From positions 434,001 through 498,000 of the forward strand of contig SAUG01000053.1 in assembly GCA_011316305.1 (NCBI GenBank): a stretch of DNA of 64,000 bases, read 5' to 3'. How positions within the stretch are numbered: the first letter of the stretch is position 1; each line of letters opens with the position of its first letter. The position numbers were made by a program, and so were the translations under genes. This stretch comes from Rusavskia elegans (lineage: Eukaryota; Ascomycota; Lecanoromycetes; Teloschistales; Teloschistaceae). Positions 23,213-32,511 of this stretch are shown here, in pieces. The notes under the pieces are model-generated. The model did not search any database, had not been told where the DNA came from, and was given only the letters and a program-made list of their open reading frames with translations.

Positions 23213-23783
23213 TTTATTATATAACTAATATCTAAACGTTTCGCTAAATTATTAAAATCTTTTTCAATCGACGTAGTTTTAAAAAAATCGCTAGCTATAA
23301 TTAGAATAATAGTTAATACGTTAACTACTACGGTTAGAACTTTTATTCGTTCGATTATAATAAAAAAATATAAAAAGATCGGATAGCGCGTCTCAAAAAT
23401 AATAATAAAAAAACTTTTTATCGAAATCGAAATAAATTATTCTAATTATAATAAAATAGTCGATATCAATAAAAATAGTTATATATATTATAGTTATAGA
23501 TAATATCGTAAAATTTAACTATAGTATAACTATTATAGAAATATATACGTACGTAAAAAACTTTTAGTAAATCGTAGTTATTACGAAAATATACTAATAT
23601 AAAGTTTATATTACTAGTTAAATAAATACGATGACTGCGAATATATTTAGCTATCGAGATTTCTACGTTAAATTATCGTTAAAAAAAATATTATATTTTT
23701 AAATTAATGTAAATTAGAATTCGAAAGATGATAATTTACGTTAAATAATTAAAAATATAAAATATACTATCCTATATTCGTAT
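23213..23783 (+). pseudogene. unclassified frame, possibly Tc1/mariner-like transposase remnant
   Basis: Between a + LTR-C and a - LTR-C fragment lies about 570 bp not seen elsewhere in the window. From about 23228 the + strand has a mostly open stretch (ISKRFAKLLKSFSIDVV, then TVRTFIRSIIIKKYKK and, after one stop, RVSKIIIKKLFI). The last segments recall the DNA-binding to catalytic linker of Tc1-type transposases (TVRR...RVARKKPLL), but this is a weak resemblance from memory. It could equally be unrelated. Codon-level RIP damage is present. Confidence 0.25.
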
Positions 23784-23915
23784 AACGTCTTTATATATTA
23801 GAAAACGATACGTTCGAATCTAGTTATAGCCGTAGACGTAGTCCGAACTACTAAATAGTAAAAAAATTCTAGAATAGATTATTATAACTAATTTCGTATA
23901 TTTATAAAAGTAAAT
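23784..23915 (-). repeat. LTR-C fragment
   Basis: The right-hand 130 bp of an LTR-C in reverse orientation, starting TATAACGTCTTTATATATTAG and including GCCGTAGACGTAGTCCGAAC. The rest of the LTR is missing. Confidence 0.7.
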
Positions 23916-25047
23916 CTTCGTCAAAATAGAAAGTAAAATACCATTGAAATTTGATATAATAGAATTTTATAAATTTAAATAATATAGATTTTAGATATAC
24001 GGAATCTATATCGGTATTTAATTTAGAAAATATAAAAAAATAAATTAATTCTATTTATTTAATAGCGGTAGCGATCTATTCGTATTTGCGTTATTTTATA
24101 TACTAGCCTATAAACTATCGAATACTACTATTATAATTATCTGTTTATCTACAATTAAAATATATCAAAAAACCAGCTTTTAGATATACTATCGCCGACG
24201 TAGTAGATATATTATAGAAAGCAACCGCTAGATATATTAACTTTTAATAATTTCGCTATTATTTTCTTTTCTAAAATATCCGCGATATTTTGTTTTAAAA
24301 AGCTAGCGCGACGATTTTTATCTAATAATTTACTATTAGACGATAATATATTAGATCCGCTAGTTTTTGCTATATTTATAAACGACGGAATAGTATTTTT
24401 TACTCTAAATTTATATAAATAAACGGCGGATTCGGTCTTCGATTTTATAAATAGACTAGTAATTTTTTAAAAATATTTTATAATATTAGAAAAATAGTAC
24501 GGATTTATTACGCTATAAAATTTATTAAAAAATTTATTTCGCAATACTATAATATAGATAGAGAAAATAGAATTAATTATATCTAAAAGTACAATATATT
24601 AGAAAATTATTAATGATATAATATAATATATGAAATAATAAAAGATATTTACATTCTAATATAAATAGTTAAACGATATATTTTAGATTTTTTTATAAAA
24701 AAGTAACGCGTTTAAAATAAATATACGTAAAATTAATCGTTAGATAATATATTAGTTTTATATATATATTATACCGATAATTATAAAACTTTTATTTTTA
24801 AATCGGCTATTAAAGTAGTTTCGAATTTTTTTTATTTATTTCGATTATAAAAATCTAAAAATATATAGAATTTTTTTAAATTTAAACTGTTTCTATTATA
24901 GCTTTTCGAATTAAATATAAAAAAGAGATTTTAAATATAAATAGATTTACGTTCCGTTATAATCTTTTAATATCGTAGAACGCGGCCGTTAAATTTTATA
25001 GAGATTTAGCTAATATAAAATAACTCGTAGGATAATTTATAGAATAA
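23916..25047. other. unclassified sequence X, left arm
   Basis: AT-rich sequence with no detected copy elsewhere in the window. It continues at 28580 on the far side of the Mutator-like MITE. RIP-type bias is present but CA/TG words remain in places (ACCATTGAAATTTGATA at about 23941). A short open minus-strand stretch is listed separately. Nothing else is recognised. Confidence 0.4.
24212..24466 (-). pseudogene. open minus-strand stretch of unknown function in X
   Basis: An 84-codon open stretch with no internal stop, from KITSLFIKSKTESAVYLYKF to NISSGCFL and a stop. It is preceded in frame by a TAA that could be a former CAA. Its composition is less biased than the surroundings: Ser, Asn, Lys, Arg and Ala are common (for example LLDKNRRASFLKQN). 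It has no Met start and matches no family I know. It may be the remains of a transposase or a captured gene. Which of these is unsupported. Confidence 0.3.
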
Positions 25048-25635
25048 AACGTAGAAATTCTCGCCGGAATAGATTGAATTGATATAGATTTCAGCTTGTA
25101 AAATCTATATTAATAGAATATTGGATTTTATAGATTATAGCGTAAATAGTATAGGTTTTTAATAGGATAGAAATCGAAGTTTAATTTAAAGAAAAAATAT
25201 AATTAAATAGATCTAATATATAGACTGGTTACTTCGAGTCGGATTTTTATCGAATTCTATAACTCGATTCGATTTTTTAACGGGTCGAACCGGTTCGATT
25301 TACTAAACGGTCGGGTCCGGATTAAATCCGGATCTAATTTTTATACCTGCTAAACCTTTTATATATAAAATAAATCTATATATTTTATATTTTTTAATTT
25401 TTATAATAGAAAATATATTAAATTAAGTTATCTAATCCAACTAAAATCTTTCTAGCTAGCGTAATTAATTAACTAGAATTTTTTTAAATAAATAAAGATT
25501 ATATTAATATTAACTTTATACTTTTATATTAGGGTTTAACGCTAAGATTCAATTTTAACGGATCGGATCGAATTAGTTAACTCGAGTTCGAAATCCGGTT
25601 AGATCGGATTATATTTTAGTCTGATCCGATTCGAA

Positions 25636-26047
25636 TATTACGTCTACGATTCTATAGAGATATACTGGAAAATTAGCCAGATAAACGAGCCTAATTATCT
25701 ATAGCCGCCTATAGTCGCTATAACCGACTCTTCTAATAAAAGCTTTTAATAAACGGCTATCTATCGGTATTATCGGCTACTTTTATAATATATATCGTTT
25801 TTTATTTCTATTAAATAGCTTCCTTCGTTAATTATTAATATAATTATTAACTACGTTACTACTATTCTTTTTTTAATTACTTCTATAATAAAAACGCTTT
25901 ATAATATTATAACTATATCTTCGCGGCTATACGGAATTAGTTATAATAATCTATACTAGAATTCTTTTATTATTTAATAGTTCGGACTATTTCTACGGCT
26001 ATAGCTAGGCTCGAATATAATATTTTTTAATATATAGGAATATTATA
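25636..26047 (+). repeat. LTR-C, 5' LTR
   Basis: 412 bp, starting TATTACGTCTACGATTC and ending GGAATATTATA, the RIP form of GGGACGTTACA. Confidence 0.92.
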
Positions 26048-26089
26048 TTTTAATAATTTATTATATTCAATATTACTAAAAATAAAAAA

Positions 26090-27900
26090 TTATCGACTAA
26101 AATTTATTATTTATACGGAAAAATAGAATACTTTAAAAAAAAATATCTAATAAAAAAGATAATAGAAATAACCGAATATTAATTTAAAGTAACGGAAAAA
26201 TTATCTAGAAAAAAAAACCAGAAAATATATAACTAAAAATTAGATAGCCTACTATAATAATAATTATTCTATCTATTTATTAGATAAAAAAAGGTTAGAA
26301 TAGTATCCTATAGAATTAAAAAAAGTAAAAAAGAAACTAATAATAGAATTTAAACTATATAAAATGAAAAAACTTTAATAACGACTTTTAAAATTAAAAT
26401 CGGAGATTATAAAACGATAGATTTTATAAATAAAAAAAACGAAAATAAAGTTATAAAAGAATTATACGACGAGATTAAAGAATTCTATATATTAATTTAA
26501 TAGAATAATAAAATTATAAATATCGAAATTAAAATAAAAAACGGATTTATCGGAATATTAAATTTTATAATAAACGAAAACTCTAGATAATATATTATAC
26601 TCGAAAATAAATAGAAAAAATCGATTTCGGAAATACTAATATAGAAAAATATAGTTAAAAAAAGAATAGAATTAAAAACGATATATTTTTTTATATATAA
26701 AAATCTTCTATATCAAAAATTAGATATTAAATTATATAGACTATAAATAAATTATAAAAATAAATATTTTTTTTAAAAATAGAAATATAATATAGGAAAC
26801 TAAAATTTGAAAGGATTATTATTATCTATTTTTATAACTAGCTTTAAAATATAATAAAATCTAAGGAATAATCTAATAGCTATAGATAGAAAATATTAAA
26901 AAAATCTATAAAAGTATTATTAATAATATAGAACGGATCGAATATAATTCTATATCCGAATTAGAATTAGAAAAAAAAAATACTAGACTTTATACTAAAC
27001 GTATAACTAAAGAATAAATAGTTTCTAACTTTATTATTATAGAACGAGATTGTAGCTAAAAAGTAAAAATTAGTAGAAATTTTAGAAAACCCGGAAATAA
27101 TTTATAATATTAATATATAAACTCGAAATTAATAAAAGAAATATAAAAAAATCTTTAGTTAAATACTTTTTTATATACCTATCGTTTTTAAAAGATAAAA
27201 AAGGATTAAACTTTTTTAGAAACTAATCTAAATTATTTGAATCGAAAATAGAAATAGATTTAATAAATACGTTTTACGCGGCTATTATAAAATCTATAAA
27301 AGAGTAAAATATAATTAGATTATTAAATTTACTAAAACGAAATAAAACGCGTTATTTCTAAATAATAAAATTACTTTTATATTTATTTAAAGCGCGGTAA
27401 TAAGTAATAAAACGTTTTTATTTTCTAAAAAATCGATAAAAGTCTAACTTTTAAATAAAATATTAATTATAATTTTATTTTTTAGAATCTAGAAAAAATT
27501 CGATACGATATCGCGCTTTAAAATATTTATTAAAAATATTTTTAATATTAGAATAAAATTTATTTTTTTCTTTTTTAAAACGTTTTCCTACGGATATTAA
27601 TAGTAGTAAAAAACGATAAAAATAAATAGGTAATATAGATAGTATCGGAAGTTAAAAGATTATAGGATTTCTAGACCCGAATATATTTACTTTAAATATT
27701 ACTATCTACTTTAATTTTATATTTGTTTAAAAAATTACGAATATATAGATTATAAAGAAAAAATATAATAATACTCTTCGATTAAATTCGATAAAAGAAT
27801 TTTAAATAATTATTTCTTCGGGAACGTATAATAAAGATATTAAAAAAAAAGGGAAAGAAAAAAGACGGTTAGGTTTTAAAAACCCCGTATACGGAAAAGC
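26090..27900 (+). pseudogene. gag-like internal region of LTR-C
   Basis: At about 26100-26150 the frame reads KIYYLYGKIEYFKKKYLIKK, the knuckle CX2CX4HX4C with all Cys and the His mutated. Downstream are long mixed stretches such as IKNGFIGILNFII (about 26545), which align with the copy at 20566-22794. After that the copies agree but no known domain emerges. The region runs AT-rich to the 3' LTR. RIP stops are abundant. Confidence 0.55.
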
Positions 27901-27928
27901 TAGATAGAAAGTAATATAGAAAATACTA

Positions 27929-28340
27929 TATTATATCTACGATTCTATTGAAATATACTAGAAGATTAGCTAGATTATCAAGCCTAATTATCTATAGCTG
28001 TCTATAGCTGTTATAGCCGATTTTTCTAACGAAAACTTTTAATAAACAGCTATCTATCGATACTATCGACTATTTTTACTATATATATTACTCTTTATTT
28101 CTATTAGATAACTTCTTTCGTTAGTCGTTAATATAATTATTAAATATATTACTACTATTCTTTTTTTAATCACTTCTATAATAAAGATATTTTATAATAT
28201 TATAATTATATCTTTACGGCTGCGCGGAATTAATTATAATAATCTACGCTAGAACTCTTTTACTATTTAGTAGTTCGAATTACGTCTACGGCTGTAGCTA
28301 GACTCGAACGTAACGCCTTTTAACGCACAGGGACGTTATA
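27929..28340 (+). repeat. LTR-C, 3' LTR
   Basis: 412 bp, starting TATTATATCTACGATTC and ending GGGACGTTATA. GC-rich words such as GGCTGCGCGGAATT and CGTCTACGGCTGTAGC are better kept than in the 5' LTR. Confidence 0.92.
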
Positions 28341-28579
28341 TCGAATCGGGTCGAATTAGCTAATTCGGGTTCGAAATTCGATTCGACGGCCAGTCTACTA
28401 ATATATATAGATATAACGAAAAAAGATATAGAATATTACGTAGAATAATTTAAAAAATCTATATTATTTAAATAAGTTGGATTAGAAATCTCTAAAATCT
28501 ATATTATATCAATTTATAAAAGTCTATTATACTAAATTTTATTAGATTTTTCTAATCTATTCCGGTGAAAACGTAAAAA

Positions 28580-29134
28580 TATATACTATTAGATTTTATT
28601 TTATAAATATATAAACTATCTAAAATAGTATTTCTATTTAGATAACGTTTTTAAACTTTTACGTATATACAAATCTTCGGCGTTTTAATAATTTAATAGT
28701 TTTTTTCGAAGCTTTTACTAGCGTTTTTCGCGGTATTTTACTACTAGTAGTAGATTTTTTTGAAATAATATCAATTGAATAAAGATATTATAAAATATAT
28801 AATATATAAAGTTTCAAGATTATTGATTTATCTATAGTAGATTAGAGTTTAATAATATAAAAATGAAATATTTATTCTAGATATACTATTATAGAATCTT
28901 CAATTATTCAAGTTTTTTTATTCGATATTTACTAGTTATAGCTATTTTTTATAGTAAATAAATCTAATTTTATTTTTATTCATCCGATTATCTATAAAAT
29001 AAATATATTTCAACTAATTTTTTTTCGATTTTCGAAATTTTTATAAATTTAATTTATATACGTTAAATTTAATAATAGAATTTATAATTACGATCATTTA
29101 TAATTAGATTATCTTCCGATAGTTTTATATAGAT
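28580..29134. other. unclassified sequence X, right arm
   Basis: Continues the 23916-25047 sequence after the MITE nest (the target reads ACGTAAAAATATATACTATT). AT-rich with partial RIP bias; some TG/CA words survive (GAAATAATATCAATTGAATAAAG). No frame or family is recognised. Confidence 0.35.
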
Positions 29135-29360
29135 AATAGTTTTAAATAATTATTTGTTTTGATTTTAGTACCCGATAAACCAATGATTTAGTAAATAAAT
29201 TAAATATTAGTATACTAATATCGAATATACGATAATAGAATTTATATTTTAATTTAATTAACGTAAATAATAATTCAATAGAATTTTAATTAAAATTTAT
29301 TTAATAATATAACGTATTTTTTTATCGATAATTTAATTAACGTAGAAACTTTTATATATA

Positions 29361-29779
29361 TACGATTGATCATTCGGATTTTTAATTTTAGTCTTTTACG
29401 AATTTAACGCTAGAGGCGCTAATTCGATTAGATTATATAATTATTTAGTATTTAAATATTTTACCGAAAACTCGAATTTAGGACTTCCGAAAAAGCTAGA
29501 TCTAAACTAAAATCTAGAGGGAAACCGTAATCTATTTAACTTTAATTAACTCGTTTTACTTCGATCGATCGGGCTAGACCGAAACGTTCTACTATATAAG
29601 CTTTCTATATAAAAACTCTATATAAAATCGATTTTTAATCGATAGAAAAAATCTAAATATTAGTTTACCTTCGAAGGATTCGAACCTCCGACCTGTCGAA
29701 TTAACTCCGTTAACTCCGAAGAGCGCTAGATCCGCCGGGCCTCCAGGTCACGTAACGTTGCCGCTGCGCCACCCAGGCC
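29361..29779 (-). mobile_element. tRNA-headed SINE, copy 2
   Basis: Minus strand, head at 29779 (GGCCTGGGTGGCGCAGCGG), well-kept A and B boxes (B box GGTTCGAATCC read from 29684-29694). The tail ends in TCGTATATATA. It lies in repeat E between two 61-bp near-identical stretches (29300-29360 and 29785-29845). The E copy at 53.4 kb has that stretch only once, so it is a very long target duplication. Confidence 0.85.
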
Positions 29780-29951
29780 TTTACTTTAATAATATAACCT
29801 ATCTTTCTATCGATAATTTAATTAACGTAGAAGTTTTTATAAATAAATATACTTTGCAGTTATCGTTTCTTTTTCTTTTACTAATAATCTAAATCTAAAA
29901 TCTTCTACTTACGTATATATTTCCGTAATAGCTATATCGTAGCTAAATTAG

Positions 29952-30287
29952 ATGATAGTATTTTTTTCTATAATAATTATATTTATTTTTACGGACGTCG
30001 ACTACTTTATTATAGCTAAAGTAATCTATTTTAACTTTAATAAAAATCTTCTTTTTATCGCCTTTAAAACGCGCTATTCAATTTTTCTACCGCCTTTTAA
30101 TCTAATCGATCGGATAAAGTTTTTAATTATAGTAGCTAGTATACTAGCTAGCGACTCTATAGCTAGTAACCTTTTTAAAGCTACGCGAGCTAATAAGTAC
30201 TTTAATAGTTTAACGGATCGTTTAGATATAAATTATATATTAAATATAGCCGAAACGAAATCTATTTATAATTTTTTCGTATTATAA
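29952..30287 (+). pseudogene. conserved reading frame of repeat E, unknown function
   Basis: An open frame of 111 codons (MIVFFSIIIIFIFTDVDYFI ... KSIYNFFVL). The second E copy (53608-53890) keeps the same frame through VDYFII, YFDFN, FKTRYPTFL, FNLIDRVKFLAVVAS and KYFNSL. Many of its differences are synonymous or conservative, with one in-frame deletion of a few codons before SNLFK and one stop. That pattern argues for a protein that was once selected. The Met is probably not the true start, because similarity to copy 2 begins only near TDVDYF. I do not recognise the family. Confidence 0.45.
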
Positions 30288-30588
30288 TAAATAGATAAAA
30301 CGGAAATATTAGATATTTATAATCGTTTATAACGTCGAGAGAAAAATATATAGTATTTAAATATAATAGAAAATTCGTAATCGCGAATAAAGAATAAAAT
30401 AGTTAAATAGAAATAATTAACGCTGTAAACTTTACCGGACGAACTTTAGCTGTAAAATTTTCTTTGTATATAAAATAGAACAGTCATTGCCGTATATAAC
30501 GTTGCTAAAATATATATATATATCTATATATATATAGAAATTTTATATAATTCCAAATAGAAGTTTTTTAGAAAAAAAATATTATCTA

Positions 30589-31095
30589 TAATCTTTTAAA
30601 CGAGATAATTAATCGTTAATATAATATTTAAAATTGTAAAATATTTTTTTTATAGATTTTTTTCTAGCGTTTTAAATAATTATAATAATAAAAAACTATA
30701 TTAAATAATATTCTTTTACGTTATAAAAGAAAAAAAATATTTATTTTCTATAATTCTATCTTTATCGTTTATAACAATATTATTTATACTTTCGAATAGT
30801 TTAAAAATATCCGAATTCTAATTTTTAAAGATTAAAACTATCGATACTTTAAATTTTTAAACGTATTTACTATATTTAAATATTTTAATTCTATTAACTC
30901 TTTGTCATTCTATACGAAAGCCGTTTTAGATAATATTTTTAATCGTATTATAAAAGATATCGCCGCTTTTATTGAAATTTTCTATCTAATTTTTTAAAAG
31001 TTATTAAAAATTCAATTTTAATTAGAAATTTATTTAACGTATAAATCGATTTCGCCGTTATAATTATATATAATAAAAGGATATTTTTAAAATAA
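30589..31095. other. AT-rich remnant, probably part of old element F
   Basis: Unique in the window. A mixed + strand stretch near 30840-31080 (for example VIKNSILIRNLFNVQIDF) is partly open, but I cannot assign it. Its position next to the F pol region suggests that it belongs to the 3' end of F; this is inference. Confidence 0.3.
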
Positions 31096-31107
31096 ATAAA
31101 TTATTGA

Positions 31108-31551
31108 TTTTTTTTTTATATATACGATTTAATCATTTGAATTTTTGATTATTTTTTACGAATTAGTACTAGAGATACTATTCGATCAGATTACGTAATT
31201 ATTTGAATTTAAATATTTACCGTAAATTTATTTTTTGAACTTCCGAAAAAATTAGATTTAGATTAAAATCCAGAGGGAAACCGTAGTCTATTTAATTTTA
31301 TTAATTAATTTAATTTACTTCGATTAGAATCGATTAGGCCGAGATGATTTTTAATAGAATTTCTTTATATAATTTCTATATAAACTCTATATAATAATCG
31401 ATTTGGTCGATTAGAAAAAATTCAAATATTAGGTTGGCTTTCGAAAGAGTCGAATCTCCGACCCGCTAGATTAACTCCGCTAATTCCGAAATAGAACGCG
31501 GATCCGTTGGACTTTCAAATCACGCAGCGTTATCACTATACTATCCAGACT
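31108..31551 (-). mobile_element. tRNA-headed SINE, copy 3 (degraded)
   Basis: Minus strand with head at 31551. The B box is altered to GATTCGACTCT. The TSD ATAAATTATT(G/A)A is 12 bp (31096-31107 and 31552-31563). The 3' tail on its own strand is TCGTATATATA followed by a run of ten A, which shows an A-rich SINE tail. Confidence 0.82.
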
Positions 31552-31563
31552 ATAAATTATTAA

Positions 31564-32029
31564 TAAATCTATATAATAATAAAAATTTACTTCGAAAAAT
31601 ATATATTATATATATATATAAAACGTTTTATTTACTAAAATAACCAATTTATAACTCTAATTTATTTTCGTTAAATTTTAATTTTTTTTATTACGTTCTA
31701 GTTTTTATTTTTTTATTAAAAATTAATCTAATTATATTTTTCGATAGATTTTTAAATATCATTCAAAAAATTTATAATTATCAAAAATTAAAAATATTTT
31801 ATAATCATTAGTTTATTTAAATAGATGTTTTATTTTCAATTTATTTATTTTTTTAAATTTTATAAACTTTTAATTTATAGTATTTTCTATTTTCAAATTT
31901 TTTATATTATTTATAAATTTCAGTAATAGATATATTAATATTATATAAATTTAATTAATATAGTATTTTTCTAATAAAATTATATAAAAGATATTATAAA
32001 TTTTTAATCTAATTAAAAAAAATTTATAT
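31564..32029. other. AT-rich remnant between SINE and MITE
   Basis: About 470 bp with very little CpG and more CA/TG than the rest (AATATCATTCAAAAAATTT). Probably more of element F's 3' region. No feature is recognised. Confidence 0.3.
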
Positions 32030-32037
32030 ATTTTAAA

Positions 32038-32503
32038 TAGTTTGACCGTCGGATCGAATTTTAAATTCGGGTTAACTAATCCGATTCGACTCGAATCGGA
32101 TTAGATTTTTTTAACGGTTCGATTTGATTTAAATTCGAATCGAATTCTATAATCTGATCCGATTCGTTAAAAGATTAAATTCTGGTATAAATATATAATT
32201 CTAGTATAATTTCAATTCAAAGATGATACGAATAATTTCAAAAATTTCTAATTAATTAATTACGCTAGCTAAAAGCTTTCTAGTAAATCTAAATATATTA
32301 GTTAAATATATTATCTATTATAAATATTTAAAAGTAATTATTATATAAATTTATTATATATATAAAAAGTTTAGCAGATATTTAAATTAGATCCGGATTC
32401 GATCCGGATCCGATCGTTTAGCGAATCGAACGGGTTCGACTCGCTAAAATCGGATCGAATTTCTGATAGTTCGATAGAAATCCGATTCGAAATAATTAGT
32501 CTA
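32038..32503. mobile_element. hAT-like MITE, 466 bp
   Basis: Starts TAGTTTGACCGTCGGATCG and ends CCGATTCGAAATAATTAGTCTA. The 8-bp TSD has one mismatch, ATTTTAAA (32030-32037) and TTTTTAAA (32504-32511). The arms keep GATCCGGAT words, and the middle is AT-rich. It lies inside old element F. Confidence 0.78.
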
Positions 32504-32511
32504 TTTTTAAA

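Larger units (their letters stand above)
25636..28340 (+). mobile_element. LTR-C element, complete, 2,705 bp
   Basis: The third layer of the nest: two 412-bp LTRs (25636-26047 and 27929-28340) around 1,881 bp of internal sequence. It is flanked by the TSD TCGAA (25631-25635 and 28341-28345). The MITE sequence CCGATTCGAATCGGGTCG reads straight across when the element is removed. The internal part holds a gag knuckle but no RT, RNase H or integrase motif that I can find. It therefore looks like a non-autonomous, gag-only element mobilised by a relative. Confidence 0.93.
25221..28397. mobile_element. hAT-like MITE, interrupted by an LTR-C element
   Basis: The second layer of the nest. The ends are TAGACTGGTTACTTCGAG and CGACGGCCAGTCTA. 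The 8-bp TSD CTAATATA is perfect (25213-25220 and 28398-28405). Without the LTR-C element it is about 467 bp, like the MITE at 32038-32503. Confidence 0.9.
25058..28569 (-). mobile_element. Mutator-like MITE, interrupted by a nested MITE
   Basis: The outer layer of a three-deep nest. The ends are TTCTCGCCGGAATAGATTG and CTAATCTATTCCGGTGAA. The TSD is 10 bp with one RIP-type difference, AACGTAGAAA (25048-25057) and AACGTAAAAA (28570-28579). Without the insert it is about 330 bp, matching the copies at 51336-51663 and 52346-52674 in reverse orientation. The 9-10 bp TSD fits Mutator-like elements. It has no coding capacity. Confidence 0.85.
29135..30588 (+). mobile_element. repeat E, copy 1, interrupted by a SINE
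   Basis: A dispersed repeat of about 1 kb without the SINE and its duplication. Its second copy is inside an LTR-C at 53214-54236. Similarity starts near TAATTATTTGTTTTG and ends near AAAATATCT. It contains a conserved + strand reading frame (29952-30287) and an A/T dinucleotide tract near 30508-30530. No LTR, clear TIR or recognised polymerase was found, so the class is open. Termini are approximate. Confidence 0.6.
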
